Part shown: positions 9,480 through 20,975 of the stretch, piece after piece
How positions within the stretch are numbered: position 1 is the stretch's first letter
How the letters are laid out: the number at the start of each line of letters is the position of its first letter
Source: Dictyostelium firmibasis
Taxonomy: Eukaryota; Evosea; Eumycetozoa; Dictyosteliales; Dictyosteliaceae
DNA: 64,000 nt
Direction: 5' to 3'
Assembly (NCBI GenBank): GCA_036169595.1
Contig: CM069765.1
Location: forward strand, 6,961,001 to 7,025,000
The notes under the pieces: generated by a model
The model's input: the letters and a program-made list of their open reading frames with translations, nothing else
What the model was told of the DNA's origin: nothing
The model's database searches: none
Program-made: the position numbers and the translations under genes

Positions 9480-9655
9480 TCGACATCCAAAAGTTGGATA
9501 AGGTAAAACTCTATATAAAATTAGAAAAATTTTAAAATAAAAAATAAAAGTGATTGATGATAAATAAGGACTTAGAATTATAGTGATGAAGAAAGAAAAG
9601 AAAAAAAAGAAAAGAAACAAAGTAAAGAAAGAGATAGATATAAAGTAGTGTTTTA
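9480..9655. repeat. tgr-upstream repeat module (direct partner 30195-30360)
   Basis: CATCCAAAAGTTGGATAAGG followed by TAAAACTCTAT and GATTGATGATAAATAAGGAC, matching 30200-30360 almost base for base. In both places hAT-end sequence abuts the module, though on opposite sides and in opposite orientation. Confidence 0.7.
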
Positions 9656-12600
9656 CCTAATCCGACATTTGGATGATCCGTGTAATTTTCAGCCATCCTC
9701 GTCCGTCCAACAATTTTATTTATTAATCCGAATTATTTTTTAAAAAAATCCATTTTTTTTTCAATATTAATTAGTGATTTTGTTAACATCAAACTCAAAT
9801 AATAATAAATTTTCAAAATATAAAAAAAAAATTATAAAATAAAAAAATTATAAATTATTAACAATAAAAAACAATTTTTTTTTTATTAAAAAATCTGCAA
9901 AAATCATGAAAAAAGTTGAAAATTTTTTTTTTTTGTGATGTTTTTTTATTTTTTTTTTTTTTTTTGCAATAATCTCAAAAAAACAAGATAAAAGGTGTTT
10001 TTGCTTGTTTTCACTGAATTCAACTTTTTATTAAAAAAAATGTAATATACAACAAAATTTTTATAATAAAAGTTATATTTGACAATAATTTATTTTTTAT
10101 TTTTTTTTATTTTTTTTTTTTTGAAAATAATAATTAATTTCTTTTTCACAACATAATTTTTAAATATTTAATGGCGCCATTGATAATATATTTTTTTTTT
10201 TTATTATTATGAAAATTTTTTTTTTATTATTTATTTATTTATTTTCTGTTAACTGTCAAAAATTATAAAAAATACAATTTGTAAATTTGTTCACCACCTA
10301 GTTGGTATGCTTTTTAATATATTTTTAAATAAAAAAATAAAAAAAAGATACAGTTATTTATATTAACATATTTGTAATTTTTTTACTACCCCCAAAAGAA
10401 TTAAATATTTAAATATTTAAATATTTCTAACGGATAATTAAAATATAAACATGTAAAAATTTTTTATAGCAATTAATATTTAAAACCATTTTTAAATAAC
10501 ATTTTTCTTTCGTTTTTTCTTTTCTTTCATTTATATATAAAATAGGCAATAATAATGTTATCTCCCCAAAAATTAACAAGAAAGCAATCACCTTTCAAAA
10601 ATGTTATCTCCCCAAAAATTAACAAGAAAGCAATCACCTTTCAAACTCTGCATTTTTTGTTGCATTAGAGCACTCATCACCAATAAAATCACCAACAAAA
10701 AACTATTATAGATCACCAAAACAAGGTGAATCTCTTGATGATTTTCATAAAAAACCAATATCACCCCCAAGCCAACAAAAAATAACAAATCCAACATTAA
10801 CCAATACATTTACTAGTACTCCATTATCAACAAATAAAAAACGCAAATTAAGTAGTATAGAGTATGAAAATGCATCTAAGGTATCATCTTACTATTCAAG
10901 AGATTTAAAGAGTAAAGTTTTATATTATTGCTTGGATTCAAAATGCAATAAAAGTGGTGATCCATATAATTGCACAAATGGTCATTCCAATCTAATATCT
11001 CATTTAAGGAAAGGTAAATGTGAAATGGGTATAAAATATTACCGTGATAGAAATTTAGAACCTCCAATTCAACCATTGAGCGGCCAAACATTGATTAACC
11101 AATTTTATAAAGCCAAAGATAATGATGATGATATTTTACAAATTCCTTTTAATTCCGATACTTGTATGATCCACTTGGCCATTGCTATATCAAAAGAAGA
11201 TCTTCCAATCACATTTGCTGACAGTGATTACATCAAACTTTGTTATGCAGTAAGTTATTAAATTTTTTTTTCTTTTAAAATAAAATTTATAATATTTATT
11301 TTTTTTAGTCTTCAAAGTTTCCAGTTCCATCGTCAAAAAAAATTACTGGAGTTCTTGATAAAATGACACCAGAAATTAAGAAAAATGTTTTTATTGAGTT
11401 ACGAAATGGTTCTAATTCGGTTATTCATGATAGCGTCTTAACAAGTAATGGATTAAATATATATGGTACCAAATTTAGAAATTGTTCAAATAGCTTCGAG
11501 GTTAAAACTATTTTGGCTTCGATTGATGCTATTGAAGAATCTAAAAACGCCAACTTTATCGCATCAACAATTTCAAATGTTATCTATGAATCAAATATCC
11601 CGGAAGTGGTTGGTATTACTGGTGATTCGGCCTCAAACTGTATTGCCGCATCTAAACTTGTTAATGTTGAATACAAGAGATTAAAATATGGCTCAACAAG
11701 ATTAATTGAAAAGAATGTTGTTGTTGATGATGATTCTATCCCTTGTTTACCACACCTTCTTAGCATTGTTGGCTCTGCATTTTATACTAATAATGATGTC
11801 CATATTAAAAAGGGTTTGTGTACCAGGATAACAATAACTGGAAGTGAAAATGGGTCGCTCAATAATAAATTATCAATCAATAAAAAGGCAGAACTCTCAG
11901 AAATGTACAAAAAAGAAAAGCGTTTAACAAAGTTTGAATCAAGATTACTTGCTAATAATAATTTGGATGATAGTTCAATTTTTGTAAAAGTAAAAGATAT
12001 TGCTGTTCTTTTGAGAAAGTCACAAATTCAGAAAGAAATCAAAGCCCAAACAGAATACAACAATAATATGAAAATTATCTTAAATGAAATTAAACAACAA
12101 AATAGTAAAAAAAAAAAACCATCACTCAAGATAAGATTACCTGCGAATACAAGATTTCTTACTCATTTTTTCACTATTAGTGATTTACTCGATGTTGAAA
12201 CTTTGGTTAATCAGTACTTTGTTGATAACAATATTATTAATGAAGAAGATGGATTTTGGGATAAATTGAAATATATCTACAAATTCTTTCATCTATTGAA
12301 TGAATGTGTAGTTATATTATCAAAACAAGATTGCTTGGTTTCTTATATGCCATATATAGTAGAATTAACAATAAAAACTGTCGAAAATATGTTGGTTGAA
12401 AATTTATATCCAGAATTTTCAAATAATTTATTCTTTTGTTTAAGAAAATTATTTAAAATTCGATATAAAATTAACAACAACAACAATATTTTGGCATGTA
12501 TGGCTTTGGATATCAGGTTTTTGTTAAATTATGGCGAATCTTTAGGTATCAGTGAATCAGCATTTATTTCAGCCATTGAAAAGTTGTATAATAAAAAGAG

Positions 12601-13184
12601 TGAACCAAACAATAACAATAATTGTTCTTCAAGAAAAAGTCTAAATCCAGTTTTAGTACCAATATATTCAACATCAAAACAACAAAAAATTAAAAGGTAC
12701 TCAAACATTGAAGAGATTCAACGTTTTTATAAAGAGTATTCCGTATGTAATACTTCAAACCCCTTGGATTTTTTTAGGAGTTGTAGTGAAGAAGGAAATT
12801 ACCCGGTATTGTGTTCTATTGCTAGGGATCTTTTTAGTTTATCTCCATCAAGTATAGATAGAAAGAACCTTTAGTGGTTTGAATAATATGATTTATAACA
12901 AGAGAAATAAACTATCAACTGAAAGAATAGGTCAATTACAACAAATCAAAGAGTGGTCAAGGAATCTTCCCTCAATAATATCAAAAACAATAAAATCATT
13001 ATAATTTTTTAAAAAAAAAAAAAAAAAAAATTATTAAAAAATTACTTCTCTATCCTTTTGAAGGATTTAAATTTATTAGTTTTTTTTAAAATCCACCAAA
13101 TCCTATAATTATAAAATGATGGGTGGATCGTCCTCAATCCTAACTCCGTACTTTTTTAAAAAAAGAATCCGGTAAAGGCTTTAC
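9655..13184 (+). mobile_element. hAT-family DNA transposon
   Basis: Cut-and-paste element carrying one transposase gene. Proposed left end: TAGTGTTTTACCTAATCC at about 9655. Proposed right end: near ATCCGGTAAAGGCTTTACTC at 13165-13184, an imperfect inverted match to the left end. The 3' side abuts copy 2 of the relic duplication. I could not find a clear 8-bp target duplication, so the ends are tentative. The 5' part (9655-10500) is low-complexity with internal direct and inverted repeats (CTGTTAACTGTCAAAAATT at 10247 resembles 9297; TGGCGCCA at 10171 is near-inverted to 9349). Sequence equivalent to 9684-9990 recurs at 29115-29165 (direct) and about 29560-30195 (inverted). Confidence 0.7.
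10601..13004 (+). pseudogene. hAT transposase with BED finger, nearly intact
   Basis: Two exons joined by an intron at 11250-11308 (GTAAGT...TTTTTTAG, phase 0). N part: Ser/Pro-rich, then a BED-type finger (about 10924-11010: YYCLDSKC, then HSNLISHLRKGKC). Exon 2 holds the hAT core: GITGDSASNCIAASK, the CLPH motif (IPCLPHLLSIVGSAF) and the TRF-like LPANTRFLTHFFTISDLL. The C-terminal dimerisation region follows (NPLDFFRSC, YPVLCSIARDLFSLSPSS). The main frame stops at 12872-12874, but the next frame continues with ERTFSGLNNM and KRNKLSTERIGQLQQI to a TAA at 13002-13004. A single shift near 12855 thus splits the conserved hAT tail. The start is unclear: a 46-bp tandem duplication (10555-10600 and 10601-10646) covers the likely ATG, and neither ATG is in frame with the body. 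Probably inactive. Confidence 0.85.
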
Positions 13185-13840
13185 TCTTTAATATTTTATT
13201 AACATTAGTAAGAAAACTTTTTCGGTCTATCCAAACATCGAAGATCTTTTCCCATAAGAAGTTTTAGAACTCGAGAATAACCAATTCATTAGGATTCTTT
13301 CGGCCACTCATTTAAAGCCGTAATTTGTAAAAAAAAAATAAAAAAATTATTTTTATGCTAATCAAATAAAATCTAAGGATGAATTTTTAAAAATGTAAAC
13401 CAAGATATTGGAGAATTAAGTGGCAGATTAAAAAATTACAAAGAAATTAAATCTAGAGAAGTTGATCACTATTGCTTGTGTTTGGTTAGACCACAACACA
13501 AATTCAGTGACATTTTAAAAAAATTAGTTACATTGGAATGGTTCTTTGATAGCATAAAGGATAACAATTATTATATTTTTTAACGGATAACAATTATTAT
13601 ATTATTATTTATTTTTTTACAATACAACCCATAACAAAGAATCTCATATTTAATAAAAATTTTCTTTAAATGAAGCAAATTACGATTTCTTAAAATCATT
13701 TGAAGATTGTTGATAGTCGTCAAAAAAAATTTTTTTTTTTAATTTAAATTTTTTTTTCTCAAAATTTAATTTATTTATTCAAGTATAAATAATTTTCGAT
13801 CGGGCAAAAGGTAAGTGATATCAATGAGTTAAAGCATTAT
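13185..13840 (+). pseudogene. Unidentified gene relic, copy 2, with empty-site version of the repeat
   Basis: Matches 2213-2830, including the GHLFKAV and SREVVHYCLCLVRP coding stretches and the same frame defects. It then jumps straight from TTATTTATTCAAGTA to TAAATAATTTTCGATCGGGC. The roughly 850 bp that copies 1 and 3 carry at this point are absent. It continues into the inverted zinc-finger relic at 13930. Confidence 0.7.
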
Positions 13841-13929
13841 TTACTATTTTATTTTTAAAAATAATAACATTTATAAAAACTCTTCATTAATAATAAAATT
13901 ATGTAAATTTTTTCTAATATATACTATCC

Positions 13930-14515
13930 TATACTTATTTAAATTAATAGATTCTGAACTTGACCATATGTATCTGACCATCTATCCGAGAATATTTACA
14001 GGTAATATTTTAAATAATTTCTCTAGTTGTAGATTTCAAGCGCCAAATTACCAAATATAGATGAAAATGATAACCAACTATCAGAATCCACTCTTTTCTT
14101 CTTATTGGACAGTAATGTAAAGCAAACATTTTCTCCAAGAACTAGTTGGCTTTCTGGGCATTTTCAGAACGTACTGGTGTGGTTCCTTACATTTGATAAA
14201 TATTACGGAATTTGATTCTTTTAAAAGTATTTACATTCAAATAATGTTTCCTTCTGCTGTGTCGTTTTTAACATCCACTATTGAAAAACTGTTTGACATA
14301 CGCATGCTAGATCTAAATGATTCCCAATTCTTATAAACTCTTCCATGTATCAACTTCATACATGCTACTGTTTGAATGTTCAAGTGACTTGAATCAATTG
14401 CTGCAGTTTGATTTACCTCCAAACGATTATGATTTTTTTCACGTAAAACTTACTCCCTACTACAACTTGGACAACCGACCTCTTTATTGTTGGGCAGATG
14501 CAGAAAAAAAGTAAA
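13930..14515 (-). pseudogene. Partial copy of the C/H zinc-finger gene relic
   Basis: Reverse complement of the same gene remnant found at 16620-18250. The minus strand reads REKNHNRLEVNQTAAIDSSH, LNIQTVACMKLIHGRVYKNW and then diverges. The end near 13965-14000 (ATCCGAGAATATTTACAGG) matches 18190-18210 inverted. Several frame breaks. The plus-strand reading through here is a shadow. Confidence 0.55.
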
Positions 14516-14709
14516 AGGTTTAGTAGAGTTGATACATTTGTTACAATGAAAAATGCATTCAAAGATGGTATTAAATCACCAACAATAAATAAAAAGAAAT
14601 CAAAACACAATTTTATATTTTTACAATTCTTCTTTATATGTATATTTTCAAAAAATCTATTTCCTTTGCAAAGACACAAGGATTTAACTTTGAAATTCTT
14701 CTTCATTTG

Positions 14710-15245
14710 TTAATAAATTCTTACCAGGAACTGTAATAATACCTCCACAACTTATTGTTTTTGTTTATGATAGCATATATTATTAGTACCAGTACCATAT
14801 GGTGTATCACATTTTGTTTGATAGAATTCTGATGTTGATGTTGATGATATTTAACATTGATTTTCTGATACTGTAATACTTGATATTGATTGAGTAACTG
14901 AACAATTGATATAATACAAATATATATTTAATGATCCATTATCTACTGATGGTTTTATGACTACATTTATTGATAATGATGCTGATATTGAAAGTCAACT
15001 GACTGAAATATTATCACGAGTTAAATTAAAATTAAATAAATTACATTTTAATGGTGGTAATGTAAATGTTATACCCTTTTCATCTTATGATACTTGAATT
15101 TGTTTAATTTGTTTAATTATATTGATTCCATTGCCAAAAATTTGAATGATTGATACATCTTGGAGTAGTCTCATTTTGGTAGAAAATAATTAGCCCAAAC
15201 ATCAAATAAAAACACAATTGATGTTTCATTAGACTGAATAAATTT
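14710..15245 (-). pseudogene. tgr gene fragment (minus strand)
   Basis: From 15245 downward it reads the tgr intron end and exon-2 start (SNETSIVFLF-VWANYF), then a deletion, then pieces matching [69 protein letters not shown] and a fragment of the fifth TIG. Multiple deletions and frame breaks. It is the inverted equivalent of the fragment at 3801 at its 5' end. Confidence 0.75.
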
Positions 15246-15304
15246 TATTATTATTTTTGTATTTTTTAAATTAAAAAATTACTTTTAATTAGAATAATTC
15301 AAAA

Positions 15305-15430
15305 CACTTGTTTACTTTGAATAAATAAAATTTTTGTAAAAAAAAAAAAATTGGTTCAGTTTAAAAAAAAAAATACTTTGATTCATAACACTTGTTTACT
15401 TTGAATAAATAAAATTTTGTAAAAAAAATT
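15305..15430 (-). repeat. Two copies of a dispersed 40-bp repeat
   Basis: AACACTTGTTTACTTTGAAT followed by AAATAAAATTTT occurs twice (about 15302-15337 and 15387-15420). It matches units in both arms of the long inverted repeat (about 2800-2850, 3005-3045, 19140-19175, 19320-19355). Confidence 0.75.
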
Positions 15431-15596
15431 TCAAAGCTGTGGAATTTAATTAAAAAAAAATATTTAAATTATAAAAAAAAAAACTCTATTTAAGAAAAAA
15501 AATTTAATTAAAAAATACACAACAACAAAAACAAAAAATTCTTTTGATAATAATAAAAAAAAAATTATACAGAGAAAAATTTTTTTACTGCTTTGG

Positions 15597-16105
15597 GTGG
15601 TGGAATTTCCCACCATCAACAGTAATATCAGTATGGAATCACAATTTAATTTAACATTCCCACCAGTATTATATGCTATAATTAATAAAGATAATAAAAC
15701 TTTAAACTGTGGAGGTACTATTACAGTTTCTGATAAGAACTTATTAACAAATGATGAAGAATTCAAAGTTAAAGTTTTGGCAAATAATGAAACAACAACT
15801 GTAATCGTTTCAGATGAAAAGATATTAATAGTTAGAGCAGAAAGTAAAAAGAGTCCGCTCATTGTATCAGTATTTATTGGATCAAATTTAATTATATCAA
15901 ATGTAACATTAACATACTTGTCACCAATCATTTGGTTCTGTTGCTACTGCTGGTGCTCTTGTTGGTTGTGTAGTTTATTTTAAATTAATAACTCGTGCAA
16001 AAAACTCTTTTAATAATATCCTTGTGTCTTTGTAAAAAAACGAAAGAAAATAGATTGTTTGAAAATAATATATATAAATAAAGAAGAATTATAAAAATAT
16101 AAAAT
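15597..16105 (+). pseudogene. tgr 3' fragment
   Basis: Matches the end of the fourth TIG and the fifth TIG ([60 protein letters not shown]) up to TYLSPII. It then skips the last TIG and stalk and re-enters at [20 protein letters not shown] plus the usual tail and 3' flank (ATAGATTGTTTGAAAATAAT). There is a frame change at the junction. The 5' boundary is abrupt at about 15600. Confidence 0.85.
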
Positions 16106-16619
16106 TTGTGTTTTGATTTCTTTATTTGATTTTTTTTTGTACGATGTCATAGATTAATATTTTCCGTTGTTAATATTATTTTTCTAATAATTGATTTTAA
16201 TTTCGTCACAATCATCCAACACCATGGTGCAATGCAAAATGAAAAATTGGGTAAAAAAAAATAATAAAAAAAATTTTATATGAAAAAAAAAACACTATGA
16301 AGAAAATTTTTTTAAATCTATCTGTATTATTATGATGATGTTCATCTACTTGTAAATGTTATTTATCCTCTTAATATTCACTATCTTCATCATCTTCATC
16401 ATAATCTTTGTTGGTTTATTGTTTTCAGTTTTTTTTTTTTTTTTTTTGAAACTATTTTTTATTATTTTTCCCTTAGGGTATTATAATCCTACCATTCGAT
16501 TATTTTATTATTTCAAATTTTTTTATAATATTTTTTCTTGATGAATTCCATTATTTTTTAATTTTCTTTTTCTTGAATGTTGATTCCAGTGGTGGTGTGA
16601 ATGATAGAAACCAAAAACA
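16106..16619. other. Spacer, no gene seen
   Basis: tgr 3'-flank tail (ATTTGTGTTTTGATTTC) to about 16130, then AT-rich sequence. The short open stretches (FILLIFTIFIIFIII) look like non-coding T-rich sequence. A minus-strand acidic reading (YDEDDEDSEY near 16375-16410) could be the end of a decayed gene, but nothing supports it further. Confidence 0.4.
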
Positions 16620-18250
16620 CAATAATTGAGACCAGAATCAGAACTATTTTAAATTGTTGGCCGTAGTTGCTGATAATTACGTTCCAATTCAAATGTTTCA
16701 TACCTATCGCAATTATTTAAACAATCCCAATAATATTCCATACCCTGCGCCTACACATCCAATAGCAACTAACCAATTACAATTTGAAAATGTTCAATTA
16801 CCTGTACCAATACAACCAACAACAAGTTGAATACCAGTTGCAAATGTTGGTAATGATGATGATTATGATTATGGTGGATGATGTAAGTGAAGATGAAGTG
16901 CCAATTCTAACAGTGAATGATAATTTGAATTGTTTTTCTTGTAGACTTTCTTGTAGACACCAAGGTTGTGCCAATAATACTTATGTTGATAGAGGTTTTA
17001 AAAAATCGATGTATCGTATCAAGCACGAAAAAATACTTCATCCAATAAATTACGACCATACAGTGGAATGCGGTGTTTTTTTCATTCTATTACATCCAAT
17101 CGTAACCTTCAAAGAGGATATGATACAAACCCACCAAGACAGCAAATAACCCCACCAGTGGTTGTAAATGAAAATGTTGTTGAAGGTATTCATCAGCGAA
17201 AGGCATGTATCCATACAGGTTGTAATGTTGTTATTTCATAGATTTTTTTGCCAAACATGTAAAAGAAACAAAGAACCATTTAGATTTAGCCAACAATGAA
17301 GAGGCTGGTGGTCGAGGTTGTAGCAAAGAGTTAGTTTTACGTGAAAGTAATCAAAATCGTTTGGAGGTAAATCAAACTGCAGTAATTGATTCAAGTCACC
17401 TGAACATTCAAAAAGTAGCATATATGCAGTTGATACATTGAAGAGTTGATAAGAATTGGAGTGTACTTCTTCCAAAAATGTTTCAACTCGATGTCAAGAC
17501 TTTCCAAAACACATCAACTCATCGCCCAATCACTCTGCAAAATCACCCACTTGGCAAATGAATATATGGGTATATGTTGATATAATTTCTCTGGTTGTTT
17601 GGTTCTTGTAGATTCAAGGTTTTGCTAACTTGGCAACCGAGGTAAACATTACTTAAATAAATTAATTTGGGATCGTGCTACAAATAAAAATCGGTATGGA
17701 CCTGACGCAGAAGATTCATTCATTCAACAAATGACAACACAACTCCAACACAACCCTTAACTGCTTTATCATCATCACTAACTAATAATACTACCACTAC
17801 TACTTTTACTACCAATGCTGCCACAAGAACAAGAAGACCAGCTACTACTACCACCAGACCAGATACCACTACCATTATTACCACTACTACCACCAGACCA
17901 GCTAGCACTACCACCAATACCACCAGACCAGCTACTACTTCTACTACTTCTACAATATTTTAATATGAAGTGTTCATTTAATATCGGTGACCAACAAATA
18001 TATTTAGGATTCCCTGATTCGACATACACTCTTAATGATGTAAAATCATTTGAACTAACTTTAAGACTATTCAAAGTATCGATTATGTTTTGCAGGAAAA
18101 TAAATATATAAAAAATCAATTATACCAGTTGGAAGCATTGTTGAATCTATTTTTCTACGTAAAAATCAATTCTACCGGTCCTATTGGCCTGTAAATATTC
18201 TCGGATATAGATGTTCAGATACATATGGAGAAATTGAGCATCTATTAGAA
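16620..18250 (+). pseudogene. Relic of an unidentified gene with C-x4-C/H-H finger-like motifs and a Thr/Arg/Pro tract
   Basis: Plus-strand pieces in order: NYVPIQMFHTYRNYLNNPNN and IPYPAPTHPIATNQLQFENV; a finger-like SCRHQGCANNTYVDRGFKKS...KHEKILHP (16950-17045); a second KACIHTGCN...FFAKHVKETKNH (17200-17280); LVLRESNQNRLEVNQTAVID and SSHLNIQKVAYMQLIH; an ACC-rich tract giving RPATTTTRPDTTT-type repeats (17790-17945); FNIGDQQIYLGFPDSTYTLN; and YVLQENKYIKNQLYQLEALL. Frame breaks and possible introns separate them. Part is repeated inverted at 13930-14515. The spaced C-C-H-H layout suggests zinc binding, but I cannot name the family. Confidence 0.5.
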
Positions 18251-18454
18251 TTTAAGTTAGTATAGTATATATATATTATAAAAATTTAGATAATTTTATT
18301 ATTAATGTATAGTTTTAAATGTTGTTATTAAAATAAAAAAATAACCAATTAATCAATTTATATATAATAAGAACAAAAAAACATACACCAGGGTAGAAAA
18401 AGTTTTTTTTGAATTAAAAATAAAATAGTAATTCTTTTTTTCATTGATATCACT
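18251..18454. other. Spacer between relic and inverted repeat
   Basis: AT-rich. Matches the 13830-13930 spacer in inverted orientation only partly; most of the 18330-18430 stretch is unique to this copy. Confidence 0.4.
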
Positions 18455-19490
18455 TACCTTTTGCCCAATTGAAAATTATTTATACATAAAAATAAACAAA
18501 ATCTATTTTAAAAATAAAAGAGAAATAACAACGTCGTGTGAAGAATTCTTTAGGTCGAATATATAGCCTTAAACCCAGGTGGTAAAAAGTTGTGGGGAAT
18601 ACGTCAATCCACCTTGGTGGACGAGGAATTAATACCCCAAAATTCATCACAAAACTGAATATTTGGGTTTTAGATAGTTATATAAGTACAATAACTAAAT
18701 GTATCACAACCAATGCTCTGGTGAAAACAGGTATCATCGTCAACGTGAAGGACGATAAGGCTTATTTACCTCCCTTTACATCCCACTCATGATGAATCTG
18801 TGAACACCGACCCTCCAATGGAATTATAAATTCCACCCCTAATGATCCATGATAGCCCCACTATCTACAGATCTTCGGAATAATACCCCCACTTCATCCT
18901 CGTTTAAGATTATACATTCTGAACTCAACACACAATCAGATGCTACACTATTTTATTTATTTTTTTAAAAAAAGATTGAGGTTTATTTTATATATAAATA
19001 CATATATGGTAAAAAAGTCTGTAATAAAATTACAAATTTTTTTATTTCATATAATTAATATATTTATAATTATTATTATATAAATATTAATATTATTTGT
19101 TAAATATTTAAATTAAATAATTACTTTTTTTAATAATAATTCATAACACTTGTTTACTTTAAATAAATAAAATTTTTGGAAAAAAAAAAAAAAAAATTTT
19201 AAATTAAAAAATAAAAAAATTTAAATTAAAAAAAAAAAAAATTTTAAATAAAAAAATAAAAAAATTTAAATTGAATTTTAATTCATAACACTTGTTTAAA
19301 AAAAACTCTATTTAATAATAATTTATAACACTTGTTTACTTGAATAAATAAATTAAATTTTAAGAAAAAAAAAAAAATTTAAATTAAAAAAAAAATTTTT
19401 TTTTGATGACTATCAACAATCTTCAAATGATTTTAAGAAATCGTAATTTGCTTCATTTAAAGATATAAATTTTTTTATCGACTAAAAATA
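18455..19490 (-). repeat. Long inverted repeat, right arm (partner 2690-3740)
   Basis: Reverse complement of 2690-3740. It includes the GC-richer core (18540-18950: CACGTTGA/TCAACGTG, CCACCTTGGTGGACGAGGAA) and the TAAACAAGTGTTATGAATTA-type repeats. The right end (TTAAAGATATAAATTTTTT, about 19470) breaks off within the relic 3' sequence. Confidence 0.85.
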
Positions 19491-19536
19491 TTATTTGAAA
19501 AACTTTTCCTATTTATTTTTTTAATTTTATTTATTG

Positions 19537-19624
19537 TATTTATAAAAACATTTTTGATATTTGCACCTTTTTTTTGTTTTTATTTGAAATAAAGGTGCAA
19601 ATATCAAAAATGTTTTTATAAATA
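19537..19624. repeat. Perfect 34-bp palindrome with 20-bp spacer
   Basis: The left arm 19537-19570 is the exact reverse complement of the right arm 19591-19624 (core ACATTTTTGATATTTGCACC). The spacer is T-rich. The GGTGCAAATATCAAAAA core also occurs singly near 750-765. Confidence 0.9.
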
Positions 19625-19849
19625 CTAAAAAAAAAAAAATTTTATAAATATCAGAAGATTTCAATAAAATTTTTGAAATAAATTGTAGTTGGAGGAAATT
19701 TCAAAAAAATTTCACTACCCAACAGTGTCTTTATAAAAAGATTGAAACAAAATCACTAAAAAGTAAAAATTAAAAAAATAAAAAATAAAAAAAAAAAATT
19801 TTAAAACTTTTTTTTTTTTTTTTTATTTTTTTTATTTTTATTTCGCACG

Positions 19850-20400
19850 AAATGAAACAAGAAACAATAAATACAATTATTAGTTATTTAAAAAGTAACA
19901 CCAATAATGAAAAATATCCAGATTACGTAAAAAATTGACGAAGAAAAAATTAATATAGATAGTGAAATCAAATTCACGGTGCTTAGAAAAGTAATTAATG
20001 AATATGAGATGGCTTTGTTGTTTAAAACCATTCATGAAGAAGAAGCAGGTCACATTGGAAGAGATAAGACCTACGAATTAATTAAAAGACAACACTACCA
20101 CCTTGGAATGTACACTAAAGTGGCTGATAACTTTTGGAGGTGAAGATGGTTTGCATAATCTTAAAGAGAACGTTTCGGACAGTTGGTGTAAAACCAAAGA
20201 TTGTTAAATATATTTTATTGAAGAATGGTTCTCCAACCAAAAATATGTTGTCATTATTATTAATGTTATACTATTTCAAATTGTATCCACTATTAGTTGA
20301 AGGATCTATAGTAATGGGAATGGGTGTTACAAAATTTAATAATAATAAAACCATTTATTATTTTATTAAAATACTTCTAATACTATAGTTTCTTTCATTT
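19850..20400 (+). mobile_element. Integrase-like fossil fragment
   Basis: The plus strand carries MKQETINTIISYLKSNTNNE and a later stretch VLRKVINEYEMALLFKTIHE, EEAGHIGRDKTYELIKRQHY, HLGMYTKVADNF. The H...H spacing with GHIGRDKTY resembles the N-terminal zinc-binding region of LTR-type integrases and of related DNA transposons. In Dictyostelium, Tdd-4 is a known DNA element with an integrase of this kind. The fossil is broken in several places, and the catalytic core cannot be seen. Whether it came from a Tdd-like DNA element or an LTR element is open. Confidence 0.55.
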
Positions 20401-20479
20401 CATTTTATGAATATTAAGAGAATTTACTAAAGATAATAGAGATGAAATTATATACAATATTAAGAGGACCTAATTAATT

Positions 20480-20935
20480 GTACTTTTAGATTATAGTTTT
20501 GTAGCTTGTCCAAATGCTGATTTATTAATGAATCAACATCACCTATTCCCCAAAAGCTATGACCTCGTGGTAACACATTACGATTGATTTTTCTTTGCTG
20601 GTATTATTCAAAGTGTTTTTGGTAACAGAGTCTACAGAAAATATCTTGTAAAATTTTTTTATTTCAATCACTATCATGGTTTCACCATAATCGACACTGA
20701 AACAAAAAAAACCTTTAATAGACCATTTTAGATGAATCACATCTTTCACTACAAATTAAATACATTTACATATTGATGACCAATTTTCTCAAAACCAATA
20801 TCAAAATCAATATCAAAAAAATAATAATATTCAAAACCAAAACAATCCAGATGATGACCAGGTTCAAGATGATAAACAGGATATCTACGAAGACGAAGAC
20901 TTAATAATTTCATCAATTGTGGACTATTTATAATT
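20480..20935 (+). pseudogene. Unidentified coding relic with Asn/Asp-rich C terminus
   Basis: Reads DYSFVACPNADLLMNQHHLF and PKSYDLVVTHYD, then FAGIIQSVFGNRVYRKYLVK and NHYHGFTIIDTETKKTFNRP. After a gap it continues IDDQFSQNQYQNQYQ, DDDQVQDDKQDIYEDEDLII, SSIVDYL and TAA near 20932. Broken in several places. It may belong to the same element as the preceding fossil or be a separate host gene. Not recognised. Confidence 0.4.
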
Positions 20936-20941
20936 TTGAAA

Positions 20942-20975
<34 letters not shown>

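Noticed and set aside
14317-14514. Plus-strand frame MIPNSYKLFHVSTSYMLLFE and its counterpart at 17475-17236 minus
   Set aside because: The opposite strand gives the more coherent reading continuous with the finger motifs; treated as shadow, although both strands are open for a stretch.
18592-18792. 66-aa frame in the GC-richer core of the inverted repeat
   Set aside because: No codon bias and no start context; the other arm carries differences that do not respect codons.
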